Counted from the first letter of the stretch, positions 44,601-53,461 are shown. The stretch is 64,000 nt of DNA from Bacteroidota bacterium (GCA_017303975.1 JAFLBG010000004.1:62001-126000); one strand, 5' to 3'. Notes: generated by a model not told the origin, from the letters alone. Numbers and translations: made by a program.

Positions 44601-44776
44601 TTTGGGTCTTCCGCCATTGCAATCCCATAGTTTTGGGGTAGCTTGTTTTCTATCGAATACTTTTCAAAATTATAAATCTGAGAAGAAGAGTTCGAAAGGC
44701 TAAACAGAAAGAGTAAAACGGGTAAACTCGCTCTTAAAAGAGAATTGTTTTTTTTATTAATATTAGGCGTTTTCAC
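41627..44776 (-). CDS. Beta-propeller sensor with SpoIIE-type PP2C phosphatase domain
   Basis: I choose GTG 44776 (VKTPNINKKNN...), giving 1049 residues; a TTG at 44794 is the alternative, and no in-frame ATG precedes the signal peptide. After the signal peptide (cleavage near SSSQI) come two-component-regulator propeller repeats (many IWIGT/LWFGT blocks, about 40-640), a Y_Y_Y domain (about 675-735), a transmembrane helix (about 745-765), a short coiled coil and a SpoIIE phosphatase domain (about 835-1049). Phosphatase metal residues are visible in SGDFYW, VDCTGHGVPGAF, FSDGYADQFGG and DDVLVMGI. It probably senses something in the periplasm and dephosphorylates an anti-sigma-factor antagonist-like protein; no partner is adjacent. 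Confidence 0.88.
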   Translation of the reverse strand: MKTPNINKKNNSLLRASLPVLLFLFSLSNSSSQIYNFEKYSIENKLPQNYGIAMAEDPKGFIWIGTADGLLKLGGNYSEVYTRKNGLATNFISTLNIIDSVLFIGHQSGEISCLNINNGQIESTIKHPDIITRINSIIKRNKSELLIATNENGLWSLNIFNNSLKKIKLKNSIKNISSLLLDSNRNIILGSFGGLFVYSSDFTKIFYSDLTLSVFGLIKSKDNYVVATTNSLLRLKTIEEKMFLNLIFIPDYNTITSILETQKGEIIAGANNGDIYIVSLKTNKHKKTLSEKNGLLGSQILSLLEDKEGNIWIGSLNGVCKINAAQQKFELHNFSTIKNVLKNSWSVIQTADKKIWTCTDNGLIEISENSNAPVSYKHYYDLKEFKQTTLMASAIDKNGKLWVGGNNGTLSYFNSTKNKFEKVGSFTKTISTICVTAENNLVIGSWGGGAFLFNTLTNKVDTLNSKYGIDNLMVNKVFIDSKKNTWIGTQGGLLKIDGKGYTRFNRTTNLEHDNINSICEDKVGNIWIGTQSGGIYKYNGHKFISFTTADGLTSDDAYFVLCDKNNNIWIGSSKGVDKYDQVANTFKHYGKAEGFMGIETNLNAAYEDSEGHLWFGTVNGVMKYYPEKDVPNPYEPRTYITDVTLGDSTKTTQTEFSYSQNNITFNYIGISLTDPKKVLYQWKLEGSENENWSMPTKDIKKTFDYLAPGEYTFLVKACNADGIWNKEPAKFHFIITPPFYKRSWFLLLVATCIGISIFLFIRYRTYRLQKKSEILEKQVKERTTEVVEQKKVIEQKNKDITDSISYAKKIQEAILPLTYDIGRAYKDFFIYYRPKDIVSGDFYWFTKKENFSFIAMVDCTGHGVPGAFVSMVGNSSLNQIVNEKKIYEPSQMLKELDNLVTSTLKQSVLTSETRDGMDIALCRINHITNELTFAGANRPLYYLKNNELIKIKGNSNAIGGFYDESKAFTSHTIQINKNDSFYLFSDGYADQFGGPKDKKFMTKNLEKLLLSIQHLPMKEQEFAVKTELESWQGANEAVDDVLVMGIKVI

Positions 44777-44781
44777 TTGTG

Positions 44782-44811
44782 CAAATATAACCAAGAATGG
44801 GGTAATCGCAA
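44782..44811 (-). promoter_or_regulatory. Bacteroidota-type promoter of the propeller/SpoIIE gene
   Basis: On the minus strand TTG (44811-44809) and an exact TAnnTTTG box (TATATTTG, 44789-44782) are 19 bases apart. The GTG start at 44776 follows the box after five bases, so transcription would begin at or next to the start codon. Confidence 0.6.
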
Positions 44812-44991
44812 TCGATTTGTTTACTAGCGCTCATTCGATTGTATTTAAAGCTCGCAGGCTTATACACACATAAATATTCAATCGTGTTCTTACAAAATTT
44901 AACTTTTCATATTTCGATATATTCAGAATAAAATTCGACTGAATATTTAATGAGAAAGATTTTTGTATTAAAATTGTGCAAGAGCTCTGCG

Positions 44992-47900
44992 CTACTTAAC
45001 TATTGAAACTTTAGAGATAATTGTTTTGTTTCCTGGATTGGCAGTATTGTTCCAATACAAGAAATAAATTCCGTTAGGAAGCGTGTTTACTCCAAATGTA
45101 ATTTTGTTAACACCCTTTGTTGTAATAAATGGAGCGGTAGAAAATTGCTCTCTGCCCATTACATCAACCAATTGTATTCTTTTAGTTTCATTAGCCTCTT
45201 GCTCTGTTGCCGTGTACTCAATTGTAATGTATTCCTTTGCAGGGTTGGGATAAACGGTAACTCTATTCTCGCTCACTGTACTAGAAGAAACACTGGTTCC
45301 TAAGTTCATGTATATTAAGTTAGAGTCTAAATACACGTTAACATTCGTAATGTTGGTATCGCTTGGGGATATAGTAAATGTAGTACCACTCATAGACACA
45401 TCAATAGGCATTCCTGCAATATCTACATGAATACCATACACCCCAAAGGGAAGTTTTTCGAATATAAATTTTCCCTCATTAGGTCCTTGTGTGGTATCGC
45501 TGGTTGTGCTTACTACAATGGCTCCACCGGGCTTTTTAGATAGGTTTGTTGGAGCCCCGCCAATTGGACTTCCCGGCCCCATCATTTTTCCGTAAGCGTT
45601 GCCTTCTAAAACAAATCCCTCAATTCTACCCGGGCAAGACGATGCAGGGCATGGGTCTTGCAGTACTTTGCATGTAATATCAATTAACGAATCGAATCCA
45701 ACATGATGATATATTTGCGCTCCCGTCCAGAACATAGTGTCGCCATAATAGGTGTTTACTGCCATTGGGTAAACCGTGCTGGTGGTAGGTGCTGCAAGCA
45801 GTAAATATTTATCTATTGGTACATTTTGAAAGCTGTATTCGCCTTTGCTATCAATAGTTGTAGTGTCAACTAAATCCATAGCTACATTATTTGTAAGGTC
45901 GTATTTGAATAAAAACACAACTCCCGATTTCACGGTATCTAAACCGTTGTTTTTAAATATGTGACCGGAGAAGTTTGAGACTACGGTAACCCTCATGGAG
46001 TCTATCACAGGGCATGATGTGTTAAATCCGGAGCCTAATTCTACATTGGTTACTTCTAAGTAATAAGTGGTACTTACGGATGGTGTTACTAACGTGTTAG
46101 GGGAGGTATTGTTAGGGATTGAATCTCCCAATGAAGAAGTCCAGTTATACAGTCTGTACCCGTAATTGTATTGTCCTATTTGTCCGCTTGCAGCTCCATT
46201 TAATTGAATGGATGTGCCGATTTTAATAATAGTGTCTTTGCCTGCATATACTGTGGGAGTAGGATGTACAGTTACATTTTGATTGTATAAATCGTAGTAA
46301 TTGGCAGTATCTGATATTCCACAATTATTGGTAATAATCAAATAAATATCGTATTCATAGCTTCCGTAGTTAGTGTATACGTGTTTAGGGTTAGAGCTAG
46401 TAGAGGTAGTTCCATCTCCAAATGTCCAGTAATAATTTGGGTACGAAATATTATTGGGTAAAAAGTGAAGAGAGTCTCCTAGGCAGGAGTTAACAATAGC
46501 ATCGTCATTGGGTTGCACAGTAAATATTGCTTCTGATTTTTTGTTACCAACTGCAGCAATACTATAATAAGCTGTATCTTTTGTATTGCAGGCATTTTCA
46601 GTGAATAATGTTACTGTATAATTGCCGGTTGCTGTGTAGGTATGTTTTATCGTGTGTTCTAAGCTTTGCGGAGAGCCGTCTCCAAAGTCCCATGTAAATT
46701 TATTGGCTTGTTGTATGTTATTTAAATAAAAACTAAACTCTATACTATCACCGCGGCAAATCGTGTCTAGGGAAGCATATATGTTGTAATCCGATTTTCT
46801 TCCGTTACCAATATGTACCATATCATTAGGCGAAGGAGAATATGTTTCGGAATCTCCACAGCCGTTGGTTGCAGTAACAGATACGGGGTATGTTCCTGTA
46901 AACAAATACGAGTATTGAACTTGAGCTCCGGGTAGCTGTCCTCCATCGCCAAAATTCCATAAAAACGTGTATTCCGGGTACCCATATACTTCAAAATTAA
47001 TAGGTGTTTTAGGGCAAAGGGTGTCGTTGTTTTGTAATGGATAATTGTTTGCCACCATATATATGCTGCTGGTAGATGTTATATTTACCTGCTTGTTTGT
47101 ACTTACCTTTATAGGTGTAAGGGTGTAGCTTTGGCTAGCTCCACAAAAATTGAAAATGGTAAGAGTTGGAGTGTATAATGAGCCTCCGTTGTAGCTGTGT
47201 GGAATGCTATATGATGTATCAGGTGCTGTGTTGCCATCTCCAAACTGCCAAGTAAAGTAATGATTGGGGTAGTTGTATTTAGATAGGTAGAAATATACAG
47301 GAGTGTTAATACAAATAGAGTCGCTACCGCTAAGAGATGTTGAGTAGTCTATAGGCGAAACTGTAGGAAGTGATGTTACCCCATTAGTAACATGAATTGG
47401 AGACAAATGTAGTGTATCGCTATTCCCACATGAGTTGGTAACTACAACAAAAGGATAATACCAGCCAAGTGTTGAGTAGGAGTGTTGTTCGCTTATGTTA
47501 AATATTTGCATACTTGTACCATCTCCAAAATGGCACGTAACTACTTCGTAGTTTGAACTGAGCCTATTGAAGTTAAAATTAGCGTATGCGCCTGGGCATA
47601 TAGCGCTATCGGATGTGTTTATGTTGGCATCCCATTGATACATTATGGGGTGTATTGTATCTGTTATATTAACCTGAGTAGTGCTTGTAAAGATACCGCA
47701 AGGCCTTTCTGCAAGAAGGGTTATTGTTTTATTTCCGGGGCTAGTATAATAATGCTCTGGGTTATCTAAAAGGTTGTAGGTTATTGCGCTGTCTCCATCA
47801 CCAAAGTACCACCTGTATTTTGTGGCGGAATAGTAGGTAGTACACTTTACCATTGTATATGGGCATATTGGGCTATATATACCTGTCGTGATGCCCATGG

Positions 47901-48207
47901 ATGTGTCTACTACTGTTATGGATGTATTGTATTGATTTGTATAACCAGTACAGCTTGCCGGACCTCCCCAAACTTGTACATAAAAAGTTCCTGCCCAACC
48001 ATAGGTGTAAGTTGTGTCGTTTTTACTAGTCGTAAAATTTACCCCATTTCCCATATCCCAGCTGTAGCATTGGTCAGTTGCTCCTGCTATGGTTAATGAA
48101 ACCACCGCACCCAAACATACCGTATTGCTTGGCGCAACAAGGATTGGATTAGCGTTGGTAAAAAGTGCAATTGAAAGTATTGTTAAAAGCGAATAAATTT
48201 TTTTCAT
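44992..48207 (-). CDS. PKD-repeat secreted protein with T9SS type A sorting domain
   Basis: 1071 residues with a signal peptide (cleavage near LFTNA, residue 19). Seven PKD-type repeats are marked by WDMGNG, WYFGDGDS, CHFGDGTS, WQFGDGN, WNFGDGG, WDFGDGS and WTFGDGT (about 45-640). A further Ig-like domain and a SdrD B-like domain follow (about 655-860, SGHIFKNNGLDTVKSGVVF). The last ~85 residues are a type A sorting domain (VTVYPNPAKEYITIEY, LVDVMGREQF, LPNGIYFLYW). No catalytic domain is seen; it is a probable surface or matrix structural protein. Confidence 0.87.
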   Translation of the reverse strand: MKKIYSLLTILSIALFTNANPILVAPSNTVCLGAVVSLTIAGATDQCYSWDMGNGVNFTTSKNDTTYTYGWAGTFYVQVWGGPASCTGYTNQYNTSITVVDTSMGITTGIYSPICPYTMVKCTTYYSATKYRWYFGDGDSAITYNLLDNPEHYYTSPGNKTITLLAERPCGIFTSTTQVNITDTIHPIMYQWDANINTSDSAICPGAYANFNFNRLSSNYEVVTCHFGDGTSMQIFNISEQHSYSTLGWYYPFVVVTNSCGNSDTLHLSPIHVTNGVTSLPTVSPIDYSTSLSGSDSICINTPVYFYLSKYNYPNHYFTWQFGDGNTAPDTSYSIPHSYNGGSLYTPTLTIFNFCGASQSYTLTPIKVSTNKQVNITSTSSIYMVANNYPLQNNDTLCPKTPINFEVYGYPEYTFLWNFGDGGQLPGAQVQYSYLFTGTYPVSVTATNGCGDSETYSPSPNDMVHIGNGRKSDYNIYASLDTICRGDSIEFSFYLNNIQQANKFTWDFGDGSPQSLEHTIKHTYTATGNYTVTLFTENACNTKDTAYYSIAAVGNKKSEAIFTVQPNDDAIVNSCLGDSLHFLPNNISYPNYYWTFGDGTTSTSSNPKHVYTNYGSYEYDIYLIITNNCGISDTANYYDLYNQNVTVHPTPTVYAGKDTIIKIGTSIQLNGAASGQIGQYNYGYRLYNWTSSLGDSIPNNTSPNTLVTPSVSTTYYLEVTNVELGSGFNTSCPVIDSMRVTVVSNFSGHIFKNNGLDTVKSGVVFLFKYDLTNNVAMDLVDTTTIDSKGEYSFQNVPIDKYLLLAAPTTSTVYPMAVNTYYGDTMFWTGAQIYHHVGFDSLIDITCKVLQDPCPASSCPGRIEGFVLEGNAYGKMMGPGSPIGGAPTNLSKKPGGAIVVSTTSDTTQGPNEGKFIFEKLPFGVYGIHVDIAGMPIDVSMSGTTFTISPSDTNITNVNVYLDSNLIYMNLGTSVSSSTVSENRVTVYPNPAKEYITIEYTATEQEANETKRIQLVDVMGREQFSTAPFITTKGVNKITFGVNTLPNGIYFLYWNNTANPGNKTIISKVSIVK

Positions 48208-48274
48208 GTACTTGGAATTAATAAACGTAAATATAGTAGATGAGAAGTGTGAAATAAAATAATGGCAGTGTTTT

Positions 48275-49438
48275 TTAAATTAATTCTTCTGCTTTTATTC
48301 TAGCTTCTTTGTCGCTGTTTACATAATCATCATACGAAGGTTCCCTTACAAATTGAGCTTTTTCCATGCACTTTTCAATTACGGTACTCATTTTTAGAAA
48401 AGAAATTTTGTCGTGCAAGAATGCATCTACTACCACCTCGTTAGCGGCATTTAGAACACAAGCAGAGTTTCCACCTTTTTTCATTGCTTCGTAGGCCAAT
48501 GATAAATTTCTAAATGTTTTGGTGTCTGGCTTTTCAAAGGTTAGTTGTGGATAATCTAAAAAATTAAATCGTGTAAAATTATTTGTCAGCCTATTGGGAT
48601 ATCCCAGCGCAAACTGAATAGGCAAGCGCATATCCGGCAGCCCTAGTTGGGCTTTCATAGAGCCATCGGTAAATTGAACCAACGAATGAATAATGGATTG
48701 AGGGTGTACAATAACATCTATTTGTTCGGGTTTTAAATTAAACAACCACTTTGCTTCAATAACCTCTAATCCTTTGTTCATAAGTGATGCAGAGTCAATA
48801 GTTATTTTGGCTCCCATCGTCCAATTAGGGTGTTTTAGCGCTTGTTCTTTAGTAGCTTTTTCTACAAACGATTTATCTTTTCCTCGGAATGGCCCTCCGG
48901 ATGCGGTTAAATATATTTTTTCAATTGGATTGTGAAATTCGCCCACCAAACATTGAAATATGGCAGAGTGCTCGGAATCTACCGGATAAATGTTCACGCC
49001 CTTTTCTTTAGCAAGTTTTGTTACCAATTCGCCTGCTACAACCAACGTTTCTTTATTTGCCAAGGCAATTGTTTTTCCTGCATTAATAGCAGCAATGGTA
49101 GATTGTAACCCAGCATAACCAACAATGGAAGCCAATACAACATCTATGCTAGCCATTTCCACTATTTGCGCAACAGAATTTATTCCCGCAAACACCTTAA
49201 TATCATAGGGTTTTAGGATATTTTTTACGTGGGTGTATTTTTTTTCGTCAACAATTACAACCGCATTGGGCTTGTATTTTATTGCCTGCTCAATTAATAA
49301 ATCAGCATTGCTTCCTGCTGTTAAAACTTCCACCACAAATTTGTCGGGGTGTTGGTCAACCACTTGTAGTGCTTGTGTGCCAATACTTCCGGTGCATCCT
49401 AAAATAGCAATGTGTCTTCTTTCTTTTTTCTTCTTCAT
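48275..49438 (-). CDS. dxr: 1-deoxy-D-xylulose-5-phosphate reductoisomerase
   Basis: 387 residues. The NADPH loop is GCTGSIGTQALQVV near residue 14, metal-binding residues lie in VDSEHSAIFQCL, and the active-site loop is SASLMNKGLEVIEAKWLF. The C-terminal domain has LNAANEVVVDAFL. The enzyme makes methylerythritol phosphate, the second step of the MEP pathway; ispG is at 14-16 kb. It starts four bases after the end of the M23 peptidase gene and is probably co-transcribed with it. Confidence 0.96.
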   Translation of the reverse strand: MKKKKERRHIAILGCTGSIGTQALQVVDQHPDKFVVEVLTAGSNADLLIEQAIKYKPNAVVIVDEKKYTHVKNILKPYDIKVFAGINSVAQIVEMASIDVVLASIVGYAGLQSTIAAINAGKTIALANKETLVVAGELVTKLAKEKGVNIYPVDSEHSAIFQCLVGEFHNPIEKIYLTASGGPFRGKDKSFVEKATKEQALKHPNWTMGAKITIDSASLMNKGLEVIEAKWLFNLKPEQIDVIVHPQSIIHSLVQFTDGSMKAQLGLPDMRLPIQFALGYPNRLTNNFTRFNFLDYPQLTFEKPDTKTFRNLSLAYEAMKKGGNSACVLNAANEVVVDAFLHDKISFLKMSTVIEKCMEKAQFVREPSYDDYVNSDKEARIKAEELI

Positions 49439-49442
49439 AGGG

Positions 49443-50312
49443 TTAAAATACCATGTAGTCCTGCGGATTAATTGGATTTCCGTTTAACCACAGTTCAAAA
49501 TGTAAGTGAGGCCCGGAGGTTAGTTCGCCCGAATTACCAACAATAGCAACAACTTCACCTGCTTTAATAAATTCGCCAGCTTTTTTTAAAAGAGCAGAGT
49601 TGTGTTTATATACAGAAATTAAGTTGTTGGCATGTTGTATGTAAATTGTATAACCGGATTCCAAAGTCCAATCGGCACTTATTACGGTTCCGTCTAGTGC
49701 TGCTTTTATGGCTTCATTTTCTTTAGCTAAAATATCAACTCCCAAATGGTTTTCTTTTATATCGAAAGATGCCGAAACAAGGCCATTGAGCGGAGTAAAG
49801 AAGAAAACGCTACTAAGCATGTTTTTGCCGGTATTATCTGCTGTTTGCAGCGAATATTGATCTTGCGATTCAATTTCTTGCCTTAACTCCAAATCCTTTT
49901 CTGACGGTTGTGTGTTTACCTGTTGATACTTTTGGGTGCTATCCGAACCCGGAGCGGAGCCTTTTTCTTCTGATAAATTACCCGTTACAATATTGTTGAT
50001 GTTGGTAATGTATTTACTCTTCAAGTCTAACTCGTTTTCAAGCGAATCGACTTTAAATAAGATAGCCATTAATTCTTTGCGGGTATTTACATCTGCGTAT
50101 CCGGGTATGTATTCGCGCAGTGGGGTAAACGCCACTAAACTTATCACCAGCGCAATCAAAGCAATACTAACAATTCCTACTAACGTAAATAGGTTTAGCG
50201 GGGTTAGTTTTAAAGAAAAATTTTCTTCAAAAGTGCTATCGTTGAGCACCACAAGCCTATACTTGTTTTTAAGCTTGGTAAGTATTTTTTTCTTTTTAGG
50301 TATTTCCGCCAT
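49443..50312 (-). CDS. M23 family peptidase, membrane-anchored
   Basis: 289 residues. One N-terminal transmembrane helix (about 40-62, LVGIVSIALIALVISLVAF) and a coiled-coil-rich middle lead to the LytM/M23 domain (about 175-289). Zinc ligands are visible as HLGVDI (His and Asp) and the final His in GPHLHFELW; the last line of the fold reads NGNPINPQDYMVF. It probably acts on peptidoglycan cross-bridges in the periplasm. The start at 50312 is divergent from porW. Confidence 0.88.
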   Translation of the reverse strand: MAEIPKKKKILTKLKNKYRLVVLNDSTFEENFSLKLTPLNLFTLVGIVSIALIALVISLVAFTPLREYIPGYADVNTRKELMAILFKVDSLENELDLKSKYITNINNIVTGNLSEEKGSAPGSDSTQKYQQVNTQPSEKDLELRQEIESQDQYSLQTADNTGKNMLSSVFFFTPLNGLVSASFDIKENHLGVDILAKENEAIKAALDGTVISADWTLESGYTIYIQHANNLISVYKHNSALLKKAGEFIKAGEVVAIVGNSGELTSGPHLHFELWLNGNPINPQDYMVF

Positions 50313-50326
50313 TTTCTATAGTCTGG

Positions 50327-50334
50327 CAAATATA
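50327..50334 (-). promoter_or_regulatory. -7 promoter box of the M23-dxr unit
   Basis: TATATTTG on the minus strand (50334-50327) matches TAnnTTTG exactly and lies 14 bases before the ATG. I do not see a well-spaced -33 TTTG partner. Confidence 0.4.
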
Positions 50335-50370
50335 CTCAAAGCACATAAATTCTTTGGTTAAACAATAAAT

Positions 50371-50403
50371 TTTGATAATTTTTGTTAATTATCTGTAATT
50401 TAG
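50371..50403 (+). promoter_or_regulatory. Possible promoter of the porW unit
   Basis: TTTG at 50371-50374 and TAATTTAG at 50396-50403 (one mismatch to TAnnTTTG) are 21 bases apart. The GTG start at 50410 follows after six bases. Confidence 0.4.
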
Positions 50404-50409
50404 ACAATA

Positions 50410-53070
50410 GTGCTTAAAAGCCTCATAAAATATCTTCTAGTTTATATACCTATTTGTTTAGTTGTATCGTGTTCTACTAAAAAGAACAAATTTGTAAATA
50501 GACAGTACCATAATCTTACTTCGCATTACAATGGGCAGTATTGGGCAGAAGAAAGCATAAAAGACGGTGTTTTTAAAATTGAGCAATCGCATAAGGACAA
50601 TTACAACAGGTTGTTGCCCATTTTTATTCATCCCAACGAAGAGGAGTCGAAAAGCATTTATTCAGAGATGGATAGAGCCATTAAGAAATCCTCTACTGTT
50701 ATACAGCGCCATGCTATAACAGATAAAAAGGGCAAAGAAATTCCAGGGGCTGTGCGTTGGATTGACGAGAACTACATGGTTATTGGGAAAGCTTATTTTT
50801 ACAAGCGAGACTTTTTTTCTGCGATAGAGGTGTTTGATTATGTTTCAAAAGTATATGTCAAAAGCCCTACTCGTTACCAAGCTATGTTGTGGCTTATTCG
50901 CACGTATAATGAGATGGCAAGCGTTTCCATGTCTCAACAAGTAATTGATTATATAAACGCAGATAAAAATTTCCCCAAAAAATGGCAAGGAGAATTTTCT
51001 GCACTTACGGCAGATTATATGATTAAGCGCGGTATGTATGCCGATGCAGCTCAACAACTAACCAAGGCTATAATTTTGTCGCACGGAAAAAAAACAAAAT
51101 CTAGGTATGCCTTTGTGTTGGCACAGTTATATGAAAAGTTAGAGGATAATAAGAAAGCTGCACAGTACTATGATTATGTAATAAAGCAAAACCCTCCGTA
51201 CGATATGTTGTTTGCTGCCAAAATACACCGTGCAAAGTTGTATGATGCAGATAGCAAAGATGGCAAACACATAAAGAATGTGTTGTCTAAAATGGCTAAA
51301 GACCCCAAGAACAAAGAATACCTAGACCAAATTTATTATGCCATGGCAGGTATTGAAGAAAAAGAAAACAACTTGCCGGGAGCAATAGACTATTTGCAAA
51401 AATCGGTTAGAGTTAGTGTGTCTAACAACAATCAAAAAGCATTTTCGTTTTTAAAATTGGCCGATATTCATTTTGAAAAACCTGATTATGCCAAAGCCGA
51501 TAAGTATTACGATAGTACTGTGGTTTTCTTAGAGAAAGATTATCCTAATTATGATTTTATTGTAAGTAAGAAAAAAAGTTTGAATAGTTTGATTGCCAAT
51601 TTGCAAACTATTTTATTGGAAGATAGTTTACAAAAGTTAGCAAAAATGAGCGAACTGGACCGTAATGCCGTAATTGCCAAAATAATTGCAAAAGTGCAGG
51701 AGGACGAGAAAAAAAGACAAGAAGAGCAAGAAAAAATGGCTAGCGAACTTAGTAATCAATTATTGAACTTGAATTCCAATGCCACCAACACAAGCACAAA
51801 TCCAACATTGGGTGGTAATGGAATGTGGTATTTTTACAATCCGATAACTGTAAATTTAGGATTAGGCGAATTTTCAAAAAAATGGGGAAATAGAAAATTA
51901 GAAGACAATTGGCGAAGGTCTAATAAAGAATCATCCGATTTTGGCGGAGACCAAGCATCCGGGAATTCTTCTGAAAATGCAACAGCTCCAACCGCAAATG
52001 TTGTTTCTACAAAAAAAGAATTGAAGTCGAAGGAGTATTATTTGAAAGATATTCCGCTAACTGCAGAGAAAATGGATGCTTCTAACAAAAAGATTGTAGA
52101 GGCTTTTAATAACGCAGGAGCCATTTATAAAGAAGAATTGTTGAACAATAAAAAGTCAATTGAAATGTTTGAAGAGCTCATCAAACGTTATCCTAAAAAC
52201 AAGTACGAGCTGTCTTCTTATTACCAATTGTATCGGTTAAACTTGGCTGTAAATAATAGCGATCGAGCCAACTATTATAAAAACCTGATTCTTACAAATT
52301 ATTCGGATTCTGAATACGCGCGTATCATTAAAAATCCGGATTATGCTAAAACGGCTAATGCAAACAAAAATATTATTGAGCGCTACTACAGCGAAACATT
52401 TGATATGTACAATTCCGGAAATTATGCAGCAGTTATAAGTAGGTGCGATTATGCCGATACTGCCTATTTTAAAAATGCACTTATGCCAAAGTTCGATTTG
52501 TTAAAGGCAATGGCAATAGGCAGAACAAAGGATTTAAAATCGTTTGAAATGGCGCTAACGGCTGTAATTGTTAGGAACCCCAAAGAGTTAGAGGTAAAAG
52601 CGAAAGCGCAAGAGTTGTTGGATTATATCAGCCAGAAAAGAGCAACAGCAAGTGGAGATACACTAAATAAACCAATTAAGCTGGATAGTACGCTAAATGT
52701 AAATGCAGCCTACGTTTTGGAGGAAAGCGCATCTCATTACTGGGTTTTAGTGGTAAAAAACAATAAAGGGAATGTTGCAAATTTTAAAGTGGCACTTTCT
52801 AATTTTAATGCAACAAATTATAGCCTCGATAATTTGCAAATAACATCCACCTTTTTGGATAACGATAACCAATTGGTGTATGTAAAGCAATTCGCTGATA
52901 AAGACAAAGCGTTAGATTACTATTCATTTACCCAAAATGAAGCGGAGTTATTTGTCGATTTGGAGGAAAATACATTTTCTTCGTTTATTATATCAACAAA
53001 TAACTTTCAGGCACTGTTTAAAAATAAAAAGTTGGATGACTATTTAACTTTTTTCTCTGAAAACTATTAA
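50410..53070 (+). CDS. porW: T9SS-associated TPR lipoprotein PorW/SprE
   Basis: 886 residues from a GTG start. The lipoprotein signal ends at LVVSC (Cys21). The start of the mature part (STKKNKFVNRQYHNLTSHYN) and the many TPR-like helix pairs (about 100-420) match PorW of Porphyromonas and SprE of Flavobacterium, which are needed for type IX secretion and gliding. A Lys/Glu-rich segment (about 430-460) and another TPR-like block (about 555-760) follow. Its presence fits the T9SS cargo genes in the window. Core T9SS genes such as porL or porM are absent here. Confidence 0.85.
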   Translation: MLKSLIKYLLVYIPICLVVSCSTKKNKFVNRQYHNLTSHYNGQYWAEESIKDGVFKIEQSHKDNYNRLLPIFIHPNEEESKSIYSEMDRAIKKSSTVIQRHAITDKKGKEIPGAVRWIDENYMVIGKAYFYKRDFFSAIEVFDYVSKVYVKSPTRYQAMLWLIRTYNEMASVSMSQQVIDYINADKNFPKKWQGEFSALTADYMIKRGMYADAAQQLTKAIILSHGKKTKSRYAFVLAQLYEKLEDNKKAAQYYDYVIKQNPPYDMLFAAKIHRAKLYDADSKDGKHIKNVLSKMAKDPKNKEYLDQIYYAMAGIEEKENNLPGAIDYLQKSVRVSVSNNNQKAFSFLKLADIHFEKPDYAKADKYYDSTVVFLEKDYPNYDFIVSKKKSLNSLIANLQTILLEDSLQKLAKMSELDRNAVIAKIIAKVQEDEKKRQEEQEKMASELSNQLLNLNSNATNTSTNPTLGGNGMWYFYNPITVNLGLGEFSKKWGNRKLEDNWRRSNKESSDFGGDQASGNSSENATAPTANVVSTKKELKSKEYYLKDIPLTAEKMDASNKKIVEAFNNAGAIYKEELLNNKKSIEMFEELIKRYPKNKYELSSYYQLYRLNLAVNNSDRANYYKNLILTNYSDSEYARIIKNPDYAKTANANKNIIERYYSETFDMYNSGNYAAVISRCDYADTAYFKNALMPKFDLLKAMAIGRTKDLKSFEMALTAVIVRNPKELEVKAKAQELLDYISQKRATASGDTLNKPIKLDSTLNVNAAYVLEESASHYWVLVVKNNKGNVANFKVALSNFNATNYSLDNLQITSTFLDNDNQLVYVKQFADKDKALDYYSFTQNEAELFVDLEENTFSSFIISTNNFQALFKNKKLDDYLTFFSENY

Positions 53071-53105
53071 TAAGTTTGCCCATTCAGCACTATTGTTTTT
53101 TACCC

Positions 53106-53113
53106 TACATTTG
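53106..53113 (+). promoter_or_regulatory. -7 promoter box of the HMA-domain gene
   Basis: TACATTTG matches TAnnTTTG exactly and lies 16 bases before the ATG at 53130. Candidate upstream TTTG sites have poor spacing (10 and 27 bases), so only the -7 box is called. Confidence 0.4.
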
Positions 53114-53129
53114 TGTCAAAATTAAAATT

Positions 53130-53456
53130 ATGATAAACAAATTAGTTGTGTGTTTGCTTTTAGTAGCTAGCACAGTTTCTTTTGCACAAAAAAGCAAGCA
53201 AGAAATAAGAATTAAAACTTCTGCACAATGCGAAATGTGTAAGAAGAAAATAGAGAAAGCCGTTAAAGCTGTTGATGGTGTAGGTAAAGCGACACTAAAT
53301 TTGAGCGACAAAGTAATTACTGTAAAATTTAATTCTTCCAAAACCAACGCAGATGCAATTAGGAAAGCAATAAATGCCGTTGGTTACGATGCTGATGATA
53401 CCAAAGCGAGTATGGAGGCGTATGATAAACTGCCGGGTTGTTGTAAGAAAAACTAG
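53130..53456 (+). CDS. Periplasmic heavy-metal-associated (HMA) domain protein
   Basis: 108 residues from ATG 53130, chosen over an open upstream extension because a signal peptide then begins directly (MINKLVVCLLLVASTVSFAQ). The HMA fold covers about 23-92, with the metal-binding pair C34 and C37 in SAQCEMCKKKIEKAVKAVDG. The C-terminus ends in a second Cys pair, C104-C105 (LPGCCKKN), beyond the usual fold. It probably binds Cu(I) or a similar soft metal in the periplasm. It follows porW by about 60 bases with its own promoter box. Confidence 0.82.
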   Translation: MINKLVVCLLLVASTVSFAQKSKQEIRIKTSAQCEMCKKKIEKAVKAVDGVGKATLNLSDKVITVKFNSSKTNADAIRKAINAVGYDADDTKASMEAYDKLPGCCKKN

Positions 53457-53461
53457 CTTTT

